A model generated the notes under the pieces. The model had not been told where the DNA came from. It ran no database searches and saw only the letters and a program-made list of their open reading frames with translations. The position numbers and the translations under genes are program-made. Shown piece after piece: positions 1-5,835 of a stretch of 5,835 nt of DNA (positions within the stretch are counted from its first letter, which is position 1; every line of letters starts with the position of its first letter). The stretch is from positions 1 to 5,835 of the forward strand of contig JACCSI010000222.1 in NCBI GenBank assembly GCA_013813075.1, written 5' to 3'. This DNA comes from Acidobacteriota bacterium (lineage in GTDB: Bacteria; Acidobacteriota; Vicinamibacteria; Vicinamibacterales; UBA2999).

Positions 1-621
1 GCCGCGGACCGTGTGGAACAACAGACGGCTATCCACGTCGTCGATCGACAAGCCGACGTGATACGGACCGAGTCCGCGCACCGCAAACTCGGCGCGGTAG
101 TCATCGCCCGCCGCGACACCAGGCAACACCTGCACGGCGCGGAACGGATCGTCGGCGATGACGCCGCGCAGGGCGAGCAACTCGCGGCTGCCCAAAAGCG
201 CCTGGCTGGCGGCGCCCGGCTGTGTCTCGCGAAACCGGCCAGCGTTGACGGCGACGTCCTCGACGTAGGTGCTAGCGCCTTCGGCTACCGGAATCGTGAG
301 TTCCGTGGGCGCCTCCGCGGCGATGACCACCTCCCGACGGACGAGCCCGAAACCGACCACCGACACGACCACGGTTTGCGGGCCGAGTGGCACGTTGTCG
401 ATGACAAATGCGCCGTCGGTGTCGGAAATCGCCCGCTGACGCGTGGACTCGACCTGCACCAACACGGCAGCGAGCGCCGACCCTGTCCGCGCTTCGACCA
501 CGTGACCGCGAATGCTGCCCGTCGCTTGCGCGTAGGCGGTCGCGCTCGTCCAGCAAGACAGACCCAGCACAATCGCGATAATCACAAGCAAGCGTGGTGA
601 CGGGATTCTTGTTAGGTACAT
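1..621 (-). CDS. TonB-dependent receptor, N-terminal part (3' end outside window)
   Basis: This minus-strand frame reads without a stop from an ATG at 619-621 to the window edge, giving 207 codons. Residues 1-31 form a Sec signal peptide: a short basic start, the hydrophobic run LLVIIAIVLGL, and a likely cleavage after AYA. Residues about 35-110 look like a carboxypeptidase-regulatory-like beta-sandwich (GSIRGHVVEARTG, TDGAFVIDNVPLG, VVVSVVGF). From about residue 130 the plug domain begins, with DDPFRAVQVLPGVAAGDD at 157-174, then FAVRG and HTVRG. The missing C-terminus should be the outer-membrane barrel. Such receptors import bulky substrates using TonB energy; nothing here reveals the substrate. 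No clear Shine-Dalgarno precedes the ATG, but the start gives a good signal peptide. The gene is divergent from the M24 peptidase. The family call is firm and the specificity unknown. Confidence 0.88.
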   Translation of the reverse strand, partial: MYLTRIPSPRLLVIIAIVLGLSCWTSATAYAQATGSIRGHVVEARTGSALAAVLVQVESTRQRAISDTDGAFVIDNVPLGPQTVVVSVVGFGLVRREVVIAAEAPTELTIPVAEGASTYVEDVAVNAGRFRETQPGAASQALLGSRELLALRGVIADDPFRAVQVLPGVAAGDDYRAEFAVRGLGPYHVGLSIDDVDSRLLFHTVRG

Positions 622-641
622 AAATGGGGGAACTGACCCGA

Positions 642-711
642 GGTCGAGACGAAGATATGGCTCTCTCGCCGATTCCAACGCCCGCAAATCAGCTGCGCGC
701 CCGTCTCGACC
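642..711. repeat. 10-bp perfect inverted repeat in the divergent promoter region
   Basis: GGTCGAGACG at 642-651 is repeated as its exact reverse complement, CGTCTCGACC, at 702-711, with 50 bases between the arms. It lies in the 190-base gap between the divergent receptor and M24 peptidase genes. Two half-sites facing each other could bind a regulator with DNA looping, or fold as an RNA stem. The bases are seen directly; the regulatory role is inference. A chance match of this length in a GC-rich gap is unlikely but possible. Confidence 0.35.
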
Positions 712-759
712 ACGGCTGGGCTGATTTTGGCAAAACGCTGCCGGACCGTTTCCGCGCGG

Positions 760-786
760 TTTCGGGCTCAGCGGATGAGCCTGAAA
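760..786. promoter_or_regulatory. Palindrome or hairpin upstream of the M24 peptidase gene
   Basis: TTTCGGGCTCA at 760-770 faces TGAGCCTGAAA at 776-786 across the 5-base spacer GCGGA. Ten of 11 positions are Watson-Crick pairs. The remaining one is G opposite T, which becomes a G-U wobble in plus-strand RNA. The right arm ends 25 bases before the ATG at 812. It could be an operator for a dimeric repressor of one or both divergent genes, or a hairpin in the M24 leader RNA. No run of T follows it, so it is not a typical terminator. The bound factor, if any, is unknown. Confidence 0.45.
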
Positions 787-811
787 TTCGACGGATGGTA
801 GACTCCCGGGC

Positions 812-2137
812 ATGCTCAGGAACTCCATCTGCCGCCTTTTGCTTGCGATGCTGGTCGCTATCGCGGCCCCTCACGCGCAGGCGCCGCAGTATCCCGACCC
901 GACCGAACGCGTCCTCACGCATCGGGAACAGGCCCCGCTCGTCAAAGCCTGGATCCAGAAACGGTTCGACACCCTGATGCCGCAGCTGATGGACCGGACG
1001 GGCATCGACATGTGGGTCATCGCCTCACGCGAGTACAACGACGACCCGACCTTCCGCTCGATGGCGCCATTGACGACGTTCTCATCCCGGCGGCGGACGA
1101 TCCTGGTGTTCTACAACCCGGGCGGCGGAAAGCCGGTCGAACGGCTGTCGATTGGCCGCTTCGACTACGACGGCCTCTTCACCGTCGTGCCCACCCATAA
1201 CGACGCGCAGTACGAAGGGCTGCGCAAGGTCGTCGAAGAGCGTAATCCCAAGGTGATCGGCATCAACGAGTCCGACTCGTGGAACCACGCCGACGGCCTG
1301 ACGGCGAATGAAAAGCGGCGGTTGATGGCGGTGCTCGGGCCGAAGTATTCGCCACGCGTGAAGTCCGCCGAGCTGCTCGCGGTTGGCTGGCTTGAAACGA
1401 AATTGCCGGAGGAACTGGACGCGTATCGCCACGTGATGAAAGTCGCGCACCTGGTCATCCGCGAGGCGTTCTCGAACAAGGTCGTCACGCCGGGCAAGAC
1501 GACGTCCGAAGACGTGGTCTGGTGGATGCGTCAGCGCGTCGCGGAGCTGGGGCTCGGCAGCTGGTTCCATCCATCCGTCACCATCCATCGACAGGGTGGC
1601 GTCAAGCCAGGCGACAACGTCATTCAGCCCGGCGACATGTTGCACACCGACTTTGGCGTCGTGTACCTCGGTCTTTCCACCGACACGCAGCACAACGCGT
1701 ACGTGTTGAAGGGCGGTGAAACCGATGCGCCGCAAGGGCTCAAGGATGGATTGAAGGCCGCGAACCGGCTACAGGACATCACCATGCAATTTGCTACCGT
1801 CGGGTCGTCCGGTAACGAGGCGCTCCGGTCGGCGCGCCAGCTCGCGATCAAGGAGGGGCTCGTGCCGTCGATTTACTGCCACCCGGTCGGCTACCACGGG
1901 CACGCAGCCGGTCCGCCCATCGGCATGACCGACTACCAGGAGGGTGTGCCGGTGCGTGGCGACTACGTCTTTCAGCCCTACACGTGGCATTCAATCGAAC
2001 TCAACGTCACGCACAAAGTCGCGGAGTGGGGCGATCAGGCCGTGCGGTTTGCGCTGGAAGAGGACGCGGCCATCCTCGCCGGCGGCAAGTGGGACTGGAT
2101 CGACGGTCGCCAGACCGAGTTTTACCTGATCAAATAG
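812..2137 (+). CDS. Secreted M24 family metallopeptidase (Xaa-Pro aminopeptidase/prolidase type)
   Basis: This 441-residue protein starts with a Sec signal peptide (basic MLRNSICR, then LLLAMLVAIAA, cleavage near AHAQA), so it probably acts in the periplasm or outside the cell. Residues about 28-200 match the place of the creatinase-type N-terminal domain, and about 205-430 form the pita-bread catalytic domain. All five dinuclear metal ligands can be placed: D280 in LHTDFG, D291 in STDTQ (11 residues later, the prolidase spacing), H364 in GHAAG, E396 in SIELNV and E416 or E417 in ALEEDAAI. Family members remove an N-terminal residue ahead of proline or split Xaa-Pro dipeptides; the substrate here is not known. 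The ATG at 812 was chosen because it yields the signal peptide, although no strong ribosome binding site precedes it. The gene is divergent from a TonB receptor and convergent with an M14 peptidase. Confidence 0.9.
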   Translation: MLRNSICRLLLAMLVAIAAPHAQAPQYPDPTERVLTHREQAPLVKAWIQKRFDTLMPQLMDRTGIDMWVIASREYNDDPTFRSMAPLTTFSSRRRTILVFYNPGGGKPVERLSIGRFDYDGLFTVVPTHNDAQYEGLRKVVEERNPKVIGINESDSWNHADGLTANEKRRLMAVLGPKYSPRVKSAELLAVGWLETKLPEELDAYRHVMKVAHLVIREAFSNKVVTPGKTTSEDVVWWMRQRVAELGLGSWFHPSVTIHRQGGVKPGDNVIQPGDMLHTDFGVVYLGLSTDTQHNAYVLKGGETDAPQGLKDGLKAANRLQDITMQFATVGSSGNEALRSARQLAIKEGLVPSIYCHPVGYHGHAAGPPIGMTDYQEGVPVRGDYVFQPYTWHSIELNVTHKVAEWGDQAVRFALEEDAAILAGGKWDWIDGRQTEFYLIK

Positions 2138-2150
2138 CCGCACGAAGGCA

Positions 2151-2164
2151 CGCCGGTCACGGCG
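2151..2164. terminator. Small hairpin in the convergent gap
   Basis: CGCCG at 2151-2155 and CGGCG at 2160-2164 pair perfectly around the loop GTCA, 13 bases after the M24 stop codon. It sits beside a stronger hairpin at 2168-2191. There is no T tract, so by itself it is weak evidence for an intrinsic terminator. Together the pair may mark the 3' ends of both convergent transcripts. Confidence 0.3.
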
Positions 2165-2165
2165 G

Positions 2166-3827
2166 TCATGGCGCCGTTTTCACGGCGCCATCGATCACGC
2201 GATAAATCGGGTAGGTAGCGCCCGCGGCAAGGTCGGTCTCAATCAGGTTCCACGTGACCAACCCGTCGTCGCTCTCCGGCTCGAGTAGATAAAACGCCAG
2301 GCGCGCCAACGGTTGGTTGGCGGGGATATAAAGCGCGCCCTCCTGCGCCGAGAGCTTTGCCGCCTCGTGCTTGCCCGTCAAGCGCGCCTCGTTGCGGTTC
2401 TGGAACGGCCGCTCCGCCTTCGTGTAGCCCGCAATCAGGAACCGTTCCACGGCCAGTTCGGCGTCGGCGGCAATGCGCTGCACCTGGACCCCGTGAAGAC
2501 GCAGTCGCTCGATCGCTAACGCATACCGCCCGGACTCGACGTGCGGACGCGGAATCAACCATCCGCGTGGCATCGGCAGGGCGCGGGTCACTTCGAACAC
2601 GCCGTAGTCTTTCATCCGCACCGGGACAGCCTTCTCCGCCATCACCAGCATCTCGCGGCCCGACCGTGCATTCAGCTTCTTCTCGACGTCACTCACGAGT
2701 ATGTCGACCGGCGCCGGCAGCGCCGCCAACTTGAACTCGACGCCAAGGCTCGGACGCGTCCCGGCACCATCCGAATATCCCTTGGTGTCATTGTCCAACT
2801 GCGTCGTCAACTGCATGATCCGCGCGCCGTTGGCGACGACGGCGTTGAGCGCTTCTTCGACAAACACTTCGGTGACACGGACGCGGCCGCGGAAGTCGAG
2901 GTAACTGTAGGCCTCCGAGAGAATCGCCAGGCGATTACGCAGGCCGACATAGTTGTTGTTGAAACGGGGGCGGTGATCGAACGTGCGCCACACCGTGTCG
3001 CCGGGGTTGGCGGGATCGACTTTCGCGCTTTCGCGCGCGATGCCCGCTTCCGAGGCGAAGTTGCCGTAATAGTAGGTGCGGAAGTTGTGCTTCTTCTGCA
3101 CCGCCTCCTGGACGGCCGGCAGAATGTGATCGCGTGCGAGCGCCAGCATGCGGGCGTCGGTGTTGGGGTTGAGCGACGGCGAATATGTCAGGTGATAGCC
3201 GTGATACGACCCGTTGGTCGTGTGCAGGTCGATGCCGACATGCGGATCCCAGCGGTTCAGCAATCCGACAAACGCACGGCCCTCGGCACTATCGAGCTTG
3301 ATGTGATCACGATTCAGGTCCAGCCCATTCGAGTTTTCGCGCGTGCCCACGCCGGCCACGGGCCCGTACTGCGCCGTGCGGTTCTGCACGTTCAACTTCT
3401 CGTTGCCGTCGGCGTTATAGATCGGCGCGATGAGAATGACCATCTGCTTGAGCAGCGGCCGCAGATCGCCTTGCGTCAGCCGCCGCGCGAGAATCAACGC
3501 CGCTTCCTTGCCTTCCACTTCCCCGGCGTGGATGTTGCCCTGGACGAACACGACTGGGCGCCCAAGATTTCGCGCCGCCTCTGGTGTCGTCACTGCCGGC
3601 TCCGACAGAATCAGCAGCGGCATCTCCCGCCCTTCTTCCGTCTTGCCATAGCTCTCGTACTTGGCGAGCGTACTGCCAGCAACCAGCCCCTTCGTAATCC
3701 GCATCACGTCGCCGTAGGTGCTGGTCTCCTCGTAATTGGAGGTCTCAGCCCGGGTGAGCAAGTCTGGTGATTGAGCGTTTAATGGGAACACGGCGAGGGT
3801 CATGACGAGCAGGGTGATGATTCTCAT
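2166..3827 (-). CDS. Secreted M14 family zinc carboxypeptidase-like protein
   Basis: The 553-residue product begins with a Sec signal peptide (MRIITLLVMTLAVFPLNAQS, cleavage near NA-Q). The M14 catalytic domain covers roughly residues 30-335. Zinc ligands are H100 and E103 in GNIHAGEVEG and H202 in GIDLHTTNG. N172-R173 in GLDLNRDH fit the substrate-anchoring pair, and E305 in ILSEAYSY fits the general-base glutamate. M14 enzymes trim C-terminal residues from peptides, although some relatives cut cell-wall or other amide bonds. About 220 further residues (335-553) follow the catalytic domain; I do not recognise a named fold there. The start at 3827 gives the signal peptide but has no obvious ribosome binding site. 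The gene converges on the M24 peptidase and diverges from the superoxide dismutase. The catalytic set looks intact; the exact substrate is unknown. Confidence 0.9.
   Translation of the reverse strand: MRIITLLVMTLAVFPLNAQSPDLLTRAETSNYEETSTYGDVMRITKGLVAGSTLAKYESYGKTEEGREMPLLILSEPAVTTPEAARNLGRPVVFVQGNIHAGEVEGKEAALILARRLTQGDLRPLLKQMVILIAPIYNADGNEKLNVQNRTAQYGPVAGVGTRENSNGLDLNRDHIKLDSAEGRAFVGLLNRWDPHVGIDLHTTNGSYHGYHLTYSPSLNPNTDARMLALARDHILPAVQEAVQKKHNFRTYYYGNFASEAGIARESAKVDPANPGDTVWRTFDHRPRFNNNYVGLRNRLAILSEAYSYLDFRGRVRVTEVFVEEALNAVVANGARIMQLTTQLDNDTKGYSDGAGTRPSLGVEFKLAALPAPVDILVSDVEKKLNARSGREMLVMAEKAVPVRMKDYGVFEVTRALPMPRGWLIPRPHVESGRYALAIERLRLHGVQVQRIAADAELAVERFLIAGYTKAERPFQNRNEARLTGKHEAAKLSAQEGALYIPANQPLARLAFYLLEPESDDGLVTWNLIETDLAAGATYPIYRVIDGAVKTAP
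2168..2191. terminator. 10-bp perfect hairpin, possible bidirectional terminator
   Basis: ATGGCGCCGT at 2168-2177 and ACGGCGCCAT at 2182-2191 pair perfectly around the 4-base loop TTTC. The left arm includes one base of the M14 stop codon (2166-2168), and the rest of the hairpin encodes the last residues of that protein. It lies 30 bases past the M24 stop, so it could end M24 transcripts and protect the 3' end of M14 transcripts. No U-rich tail follows on either strand, so termination would be of the hairpin-only kind, or the element may only stabilise the RNA. Confidence 0.45.
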
Positions 3828-3900
3828 GGTTGGTGAAACGGAAGGCGGGCCTCAAGGTCCAACTCTACTGGTGCATTCTACCGCCAAGACAGATGGCGCG

Positions 3901-3917
3901 GCTTTTCGACAAAAAGC
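3901..3917. repeat. Short inverted repeat between the M14 and dismutase genes
   Basis: GCTTTT at 3901-3906 and AAAAGC at 3912-3917 pair around a 5-base spacer. Skipping one base on the left adds two more pairs. It is 73 bases upstream of the M14 start and 111 bases upstream of the dismutase start, so it could be an operator for either gene. It is short and could be chance. The rest of 3828-4028 shows no gene and no promoter that I can defend. Confidence 0.2.
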
Positions 3918-4014
3918 GCTCCGTGCACACAAAGAAATCCAGGACACGTGCTGCTGCGTAATTCCTTCGAACCCGCGAAATAACGGGGAAGAATCCGCCG
4001 TAGGCTATCGCAAC

Positions 4015-4020
4015 GAGGAG
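4015..4020 (+). promoter_or_regulatory. Ribosome binding site of the superoxide dismutase gene
   Basis: GAGGAG lies 8 bases before the ATG at 4029, an ideal Shine-Dalgarno spacing. It supports this start, which also places the twin-arginine pair at residues 5-6. It is the only strong ribosome binding site seen before any start in the window. Confidence 0.75.
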
Positions 4021-4028
4021 TCGCAGAC

Positions 4029-4736
4029 ATGAAGTTGACGCGTCGTGAAGCGCTTGCCACGCTCGGAGTTGGAACACTCGTGGCGGCCACTCATCCACTG
4101 TTTGCGCAGGGCACCCCCGCGCAGCCGCCATCCGGTCCTTATTCGCTGCCGCCGCTGCCGTACCCGGCCGCGGCGCTCGAACCGCACATCGATGCCCAGA
4201 CCATGGAGATTCACCATGGGCGCCATCATCAGGCCTACGTCAACAACCTGAATGCGGCGATGAAGGGCGCGCCGGACCTCGCAAAAAAGCCACTCGACGA
4301 GTTGCTGGCCAATTTGAACAGCCTTCCCGAAAACCTCCGGACGGTCGTGCGCAACAACGGCGGCGGTCACGTCAATCACACACAGTTCTGGCAAGCGATG
4401 GCGCCGAACGCCGGCGGGCCCCCAAGCGGGGCGATTGCCGAGGCGATCAACAGCACGTTTGGCAGCTTCGACAAGTTCAAGGAGATGTTCAACCAGGCGG
4501 GCGCCACCCGTTTTGGCAGCGGCTGGGCGTGGTTGAGCGACGAGAAGGGCAAACTGATCATTCACAGCACGGCAAATCAGGACACGCCGTCGATGGAAGG
4601 TCGCCGCGGGATTCTCGGCCTGGATGTCTGGGAACATGCGTACTACTTGAAGTACCAGAACCGTCGGCCGGATTACATGAACGCGTGGTGGAATGTCGTG
4701 AACTGGCCGGAGATCAATCGCCGGCTGAAAGTGTGA
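4029..4736 (+). CDS. sodA: Tat-exported Mn-type superoxide dismutase
   Basis: This 235-residue protein converts superoxide to oxygen and hydrogen peroxide. Residues 1-26 look like a twin-arginine signal (TRREAL with R5-R6, a moderately hydrophobic stretch, cleavage near LFAQ). Export through the Tat system would let the protein fold with its metal before crossing the membrane. A proline-rich linker (about 28-45) leads into the classic Fe/Mn dismutase fold. Metal ligands are H62 (EIHHGRHH), H117 (GGHVNH), D199 and H203 (LDVWEHAYY); the active-site tyrosine is Y70. G113 beside the second ligand and Q184 in TANQDTP are the arrangement typical of Mn enzymes such as Escherichia coli SodA, whereas Fe enzymes carry that glutamine in the N-terminal half. 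Metal use still cannot be fixed from sequence. The body is full length and the signal adds about 30 residues to the usual cytoplasmic form. Confidence 0.95.
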   Translation: MKLTRREALATLGVGTLVAATHPLFAQGTPAQPPSGPYSLPPLPYPAAALEPHIDAQTMEIHHGRHHQAYVNNLNAAMKGAPDLAKKPLDELLANLNSLPENLRTVVRNNGGGHVNHTQFWQAMAPNAGGPPSGAIAEAINSTFGSFDKFKEMFNQAGATRFGSGWAWLSDEKGKLIIHSTANQDTPSMEGRRGILGLDVWEHAYYLKYQNRRPDYMNAWWNVVNWPEINRRLKV

Positions 4737-4754
4737 CGCGCGGAGAGCACCCCT

Positions 4755-4778
4755 GGGGGCGGCTGATACGCGGCCCCC
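4755..4778 (+). terminator. GC-rich hairpin after the superoxide dismutase gene
   Basis: GGGGGC at 4755-4760 and GCCCCC at 4773-4778 form a 6-bp all-GC stem with a 12-base loop, 18 bases after the sodA stop. No T tract follows. It overlaps the apparent beginning of the next gene, so it could end sodA transcription, reduce expression of the following gene, or be incidental. Confidence 0.3.
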
Positions 4779-5835
4779 GTCTCCCGCCACTGCCTTAAGT
4801 ACATTTCTCCTGCTCGCCACTCCGGCAACTGCGCAGCACGAACCCCCACCACGCCGGACCAGATTCGGGATGGCATGGTCGGTTGATGCCAACGTCCTTC
4901 TACCGCCAACTTCCAGATACGTGAGTTTCGCGACTTCGGCCAATTCGAATCGCAAAACTGGCTGATGGGCAGGGCGTCGCGCCAGGCCGGGCCTGGCTCG
5001 CTCACCCTGCACGGCATGCTGTCGTTCGAACCGTTGACGCTTCGCGACCTGGGCTCTTCGCAGGCGTTTCAGACCGGCGAGACCTTCGGCGGCGCGCCGC
5101 TCATCGACTACCAGCATCCTCACGATCTGCTGATGGGGCTCGCGGCCGCCTACGAGCGGCCGGTCGGCGGCGCGATATTTACGATCCGCGGTGGAATCGT
5201 GGACGAACCGGCGCTCGGTCCATCGGCATTCATGCATCGCGCGTCAGCGAATCTCCATCCGACCGCCCCGCTGTCTCACCATCAGCTGGATGCCACTCAC
5301 ATCACACACGGCGTGATCGCGACCGGCGTGCGCGTCCGTGTGGGAGTTCGAGGGGTCGACGTTTCAGGGCCGCGGGCACGCTGGATTCGGGGCGGCACGC
5401 GCGCCCAGTTTTCCATCGGCCGTCTCGCAGCACCGCATGCGACTGAGCCCGGGGACGTGACTCGCGTGACGGCGTCGGTCGAACACGGCGGCGACATTCT
5501 TGGCCGGCCCACCGCGCTGACTCTTGCATTCGGACAGAACCGTGGGGAGTTCTCAACCGAAGACGCCCTGCTGGCGGAACTGACGCACGCATTGTGGCAT
5601 CGGGGCACCAGCTACCTGCGCGGCGAAATCGTCGACAAGCACATACTCGAGGCCGGAGGAGCGCATCCCGTCGGCATGCAGCATCCCCACATCATTTCCA
5701 CCGTGTGGGCGCTGACTGGCGGCTATCAACACGAAACGTGGAGCGGAGCGCACCAGGCGGTCTCCCTCGACGGCGACGTCACGACCCACATCGTGCCGCA
5801 CGAGTTGCGCGAGGCCTACGGCCGGCCGGTGTCTT
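4768..5835 (+). pseudogene. Frame-disrupted exported His-motif protein gene (3' end outside window)
   Basis: No single frame gives the whole protein, but joined frames read as one. First comes a signal peptide at 4795-4836 (LSTFLLLATPATAQ) followed by WSVDANV to 4896. From 4899 a different frame carries NFQIREFRDFGQFESQNWLMG, then LIDYQHPHDLLMG and SHHQLDATHITHG. A piece at 5341-5373 (WEFEGSTFQGR) is in the first frame again, and from about 5406 the second frame runs open to the edge (QFSIGRLAAPHATEPGDVTRVTAS, EIVDKHILEAGG, MQHPHIIST). From memory this resembles a family of hypothetical exported proteins with conserved QHPHD and HHxLDxTHIT motifs, possibly outer-membrane barrels; the function is unknown. 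The signal-peptide frame has no ATG, GTG or TTG between its stop at 4726 and the end of the signal; ACG at 4768 sits where a start would be expected. The gene could be decaying, or the sequence could contain errors. Confidence 0.65.

Noticed and set aside
500..560. Possible lipoprotein signal (GLSC) in the TonB receptor
   Set aside because: Position -3 to the cysteine is Gly rather than Leu, and AYA-Q a few residues later is a better ordinary signal peptidase site.
13..600. Plus-strand open frame of 195 codons at the left edge
   Set aside because: The opposite strand encodes a convincing signal peptide, regulatory-like domain and TonB plug over the same bases.
624..977. Plus-strand open frame overlapping the divergent promoter and the M24 start
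   Set aside because: It overlaps the M24 coding region in another frame, contains no recognisable motif, and covers the palindromes typical of a regulatory gap.
1082..1735. Minus-strand open frame of 217 codons
   Set aside because: It is antisense to the M24 catalytic domain and has no recognisable motif.
2541..3770. Plus-strand open frame of 409 codons
   Set aside because: It is wholly antisense to the M14 peptidase, whose catalytic motifs are intact. The translation is a low-complexity Arg/Val/His-rich shadow.
3978..4006. Possible sigma-70 promoter for sodA (AAATAA ... TAGGCT)
   Set aside because: The match to the -35 and -10 consensus is poor, and promoter rules in the likely phylum are uncertain.
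3802..4032. Small plus-strand open frame of 76 codons before sodA
   Set aside because: It starts inside the M14 signal peptide on the opposite strand, covers the intergenic region and ends over the sodA start. No ribosome binding site or motif supports it.
4005..5237. Long minus-strand open frame of 410 codons
   Set aside because: It lies antisense to the clear sodA gene and to the His-motif gene, is rich in Arg, Ala and Val as expected of a GC-rich shadow frame, and shows no domain or signal peptide.

Overview
The window looks like chromosomal sequence from a GC-rich, diderm, probably soil-dwelling bacterium. The best guess is Acidobacteriota, perhaps the Vicinamibacteria lineage. This rests on gene style only: a TonB-dependent receptor with an N-terminal carboxypeptidase-regulatory-like domain, large secreted M24 and M14 peptidases, a Tat-exported superoxide dismutase, and a protein of a His-motif family that I associate with such genomes. 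No rRNA, tRNA, CRISPR, insertion sequence or phage gene was seen.

Layout: (1) 1-621, minus strand: the N-terminal 207 codons of a TonB-dependent receptor, cut off by the window edge. (2) 622-811: a divergent promoter region with two notable inverted repeats. (3) 812-2137, plus: a secreted M24 metallopeptidase of the Xaa-Pro aminopeptidase/prolidase type with all metal ligands present. (4) 2138-2191: a short convergent gap with two adjacent perfect hairpins, one reaching into the end of the facing gene. (5) 2166-3827, minus: a secreted M14 zinc carboxypeptidase-like protein. (6) 3828-4028: a second divergent intergenic region with no gene. (7) 4029-4736, plus: a Mn-type superoxide dismutase with a twin-arginine signal. 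(8) about 4768-5835, plus: a gene visible only by joining reading frames. Its signal peptide is in one frame and most of its body in another, with a second frame disturbance near 5340-5405. It has no usual start codon and runs off the right edge. It is either a decaying pseudogene or a gene damaged by sequence errors.

All five genes appear to encode exported or envelope proteins. The two peptidases face each other and could degrade peptides outside the cytoplasm, with a TonB receptor transcribed divergently next door. That functional link is inference. The dismutase would remove superoxide outside the cytoplasmic membrane, and the broken gene lies just after it on the same strand. The most informative features are the frame-disrupted last gene and the palindromes in the gene boundaries. 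I found no convincing previously undescribed multi-gene system.
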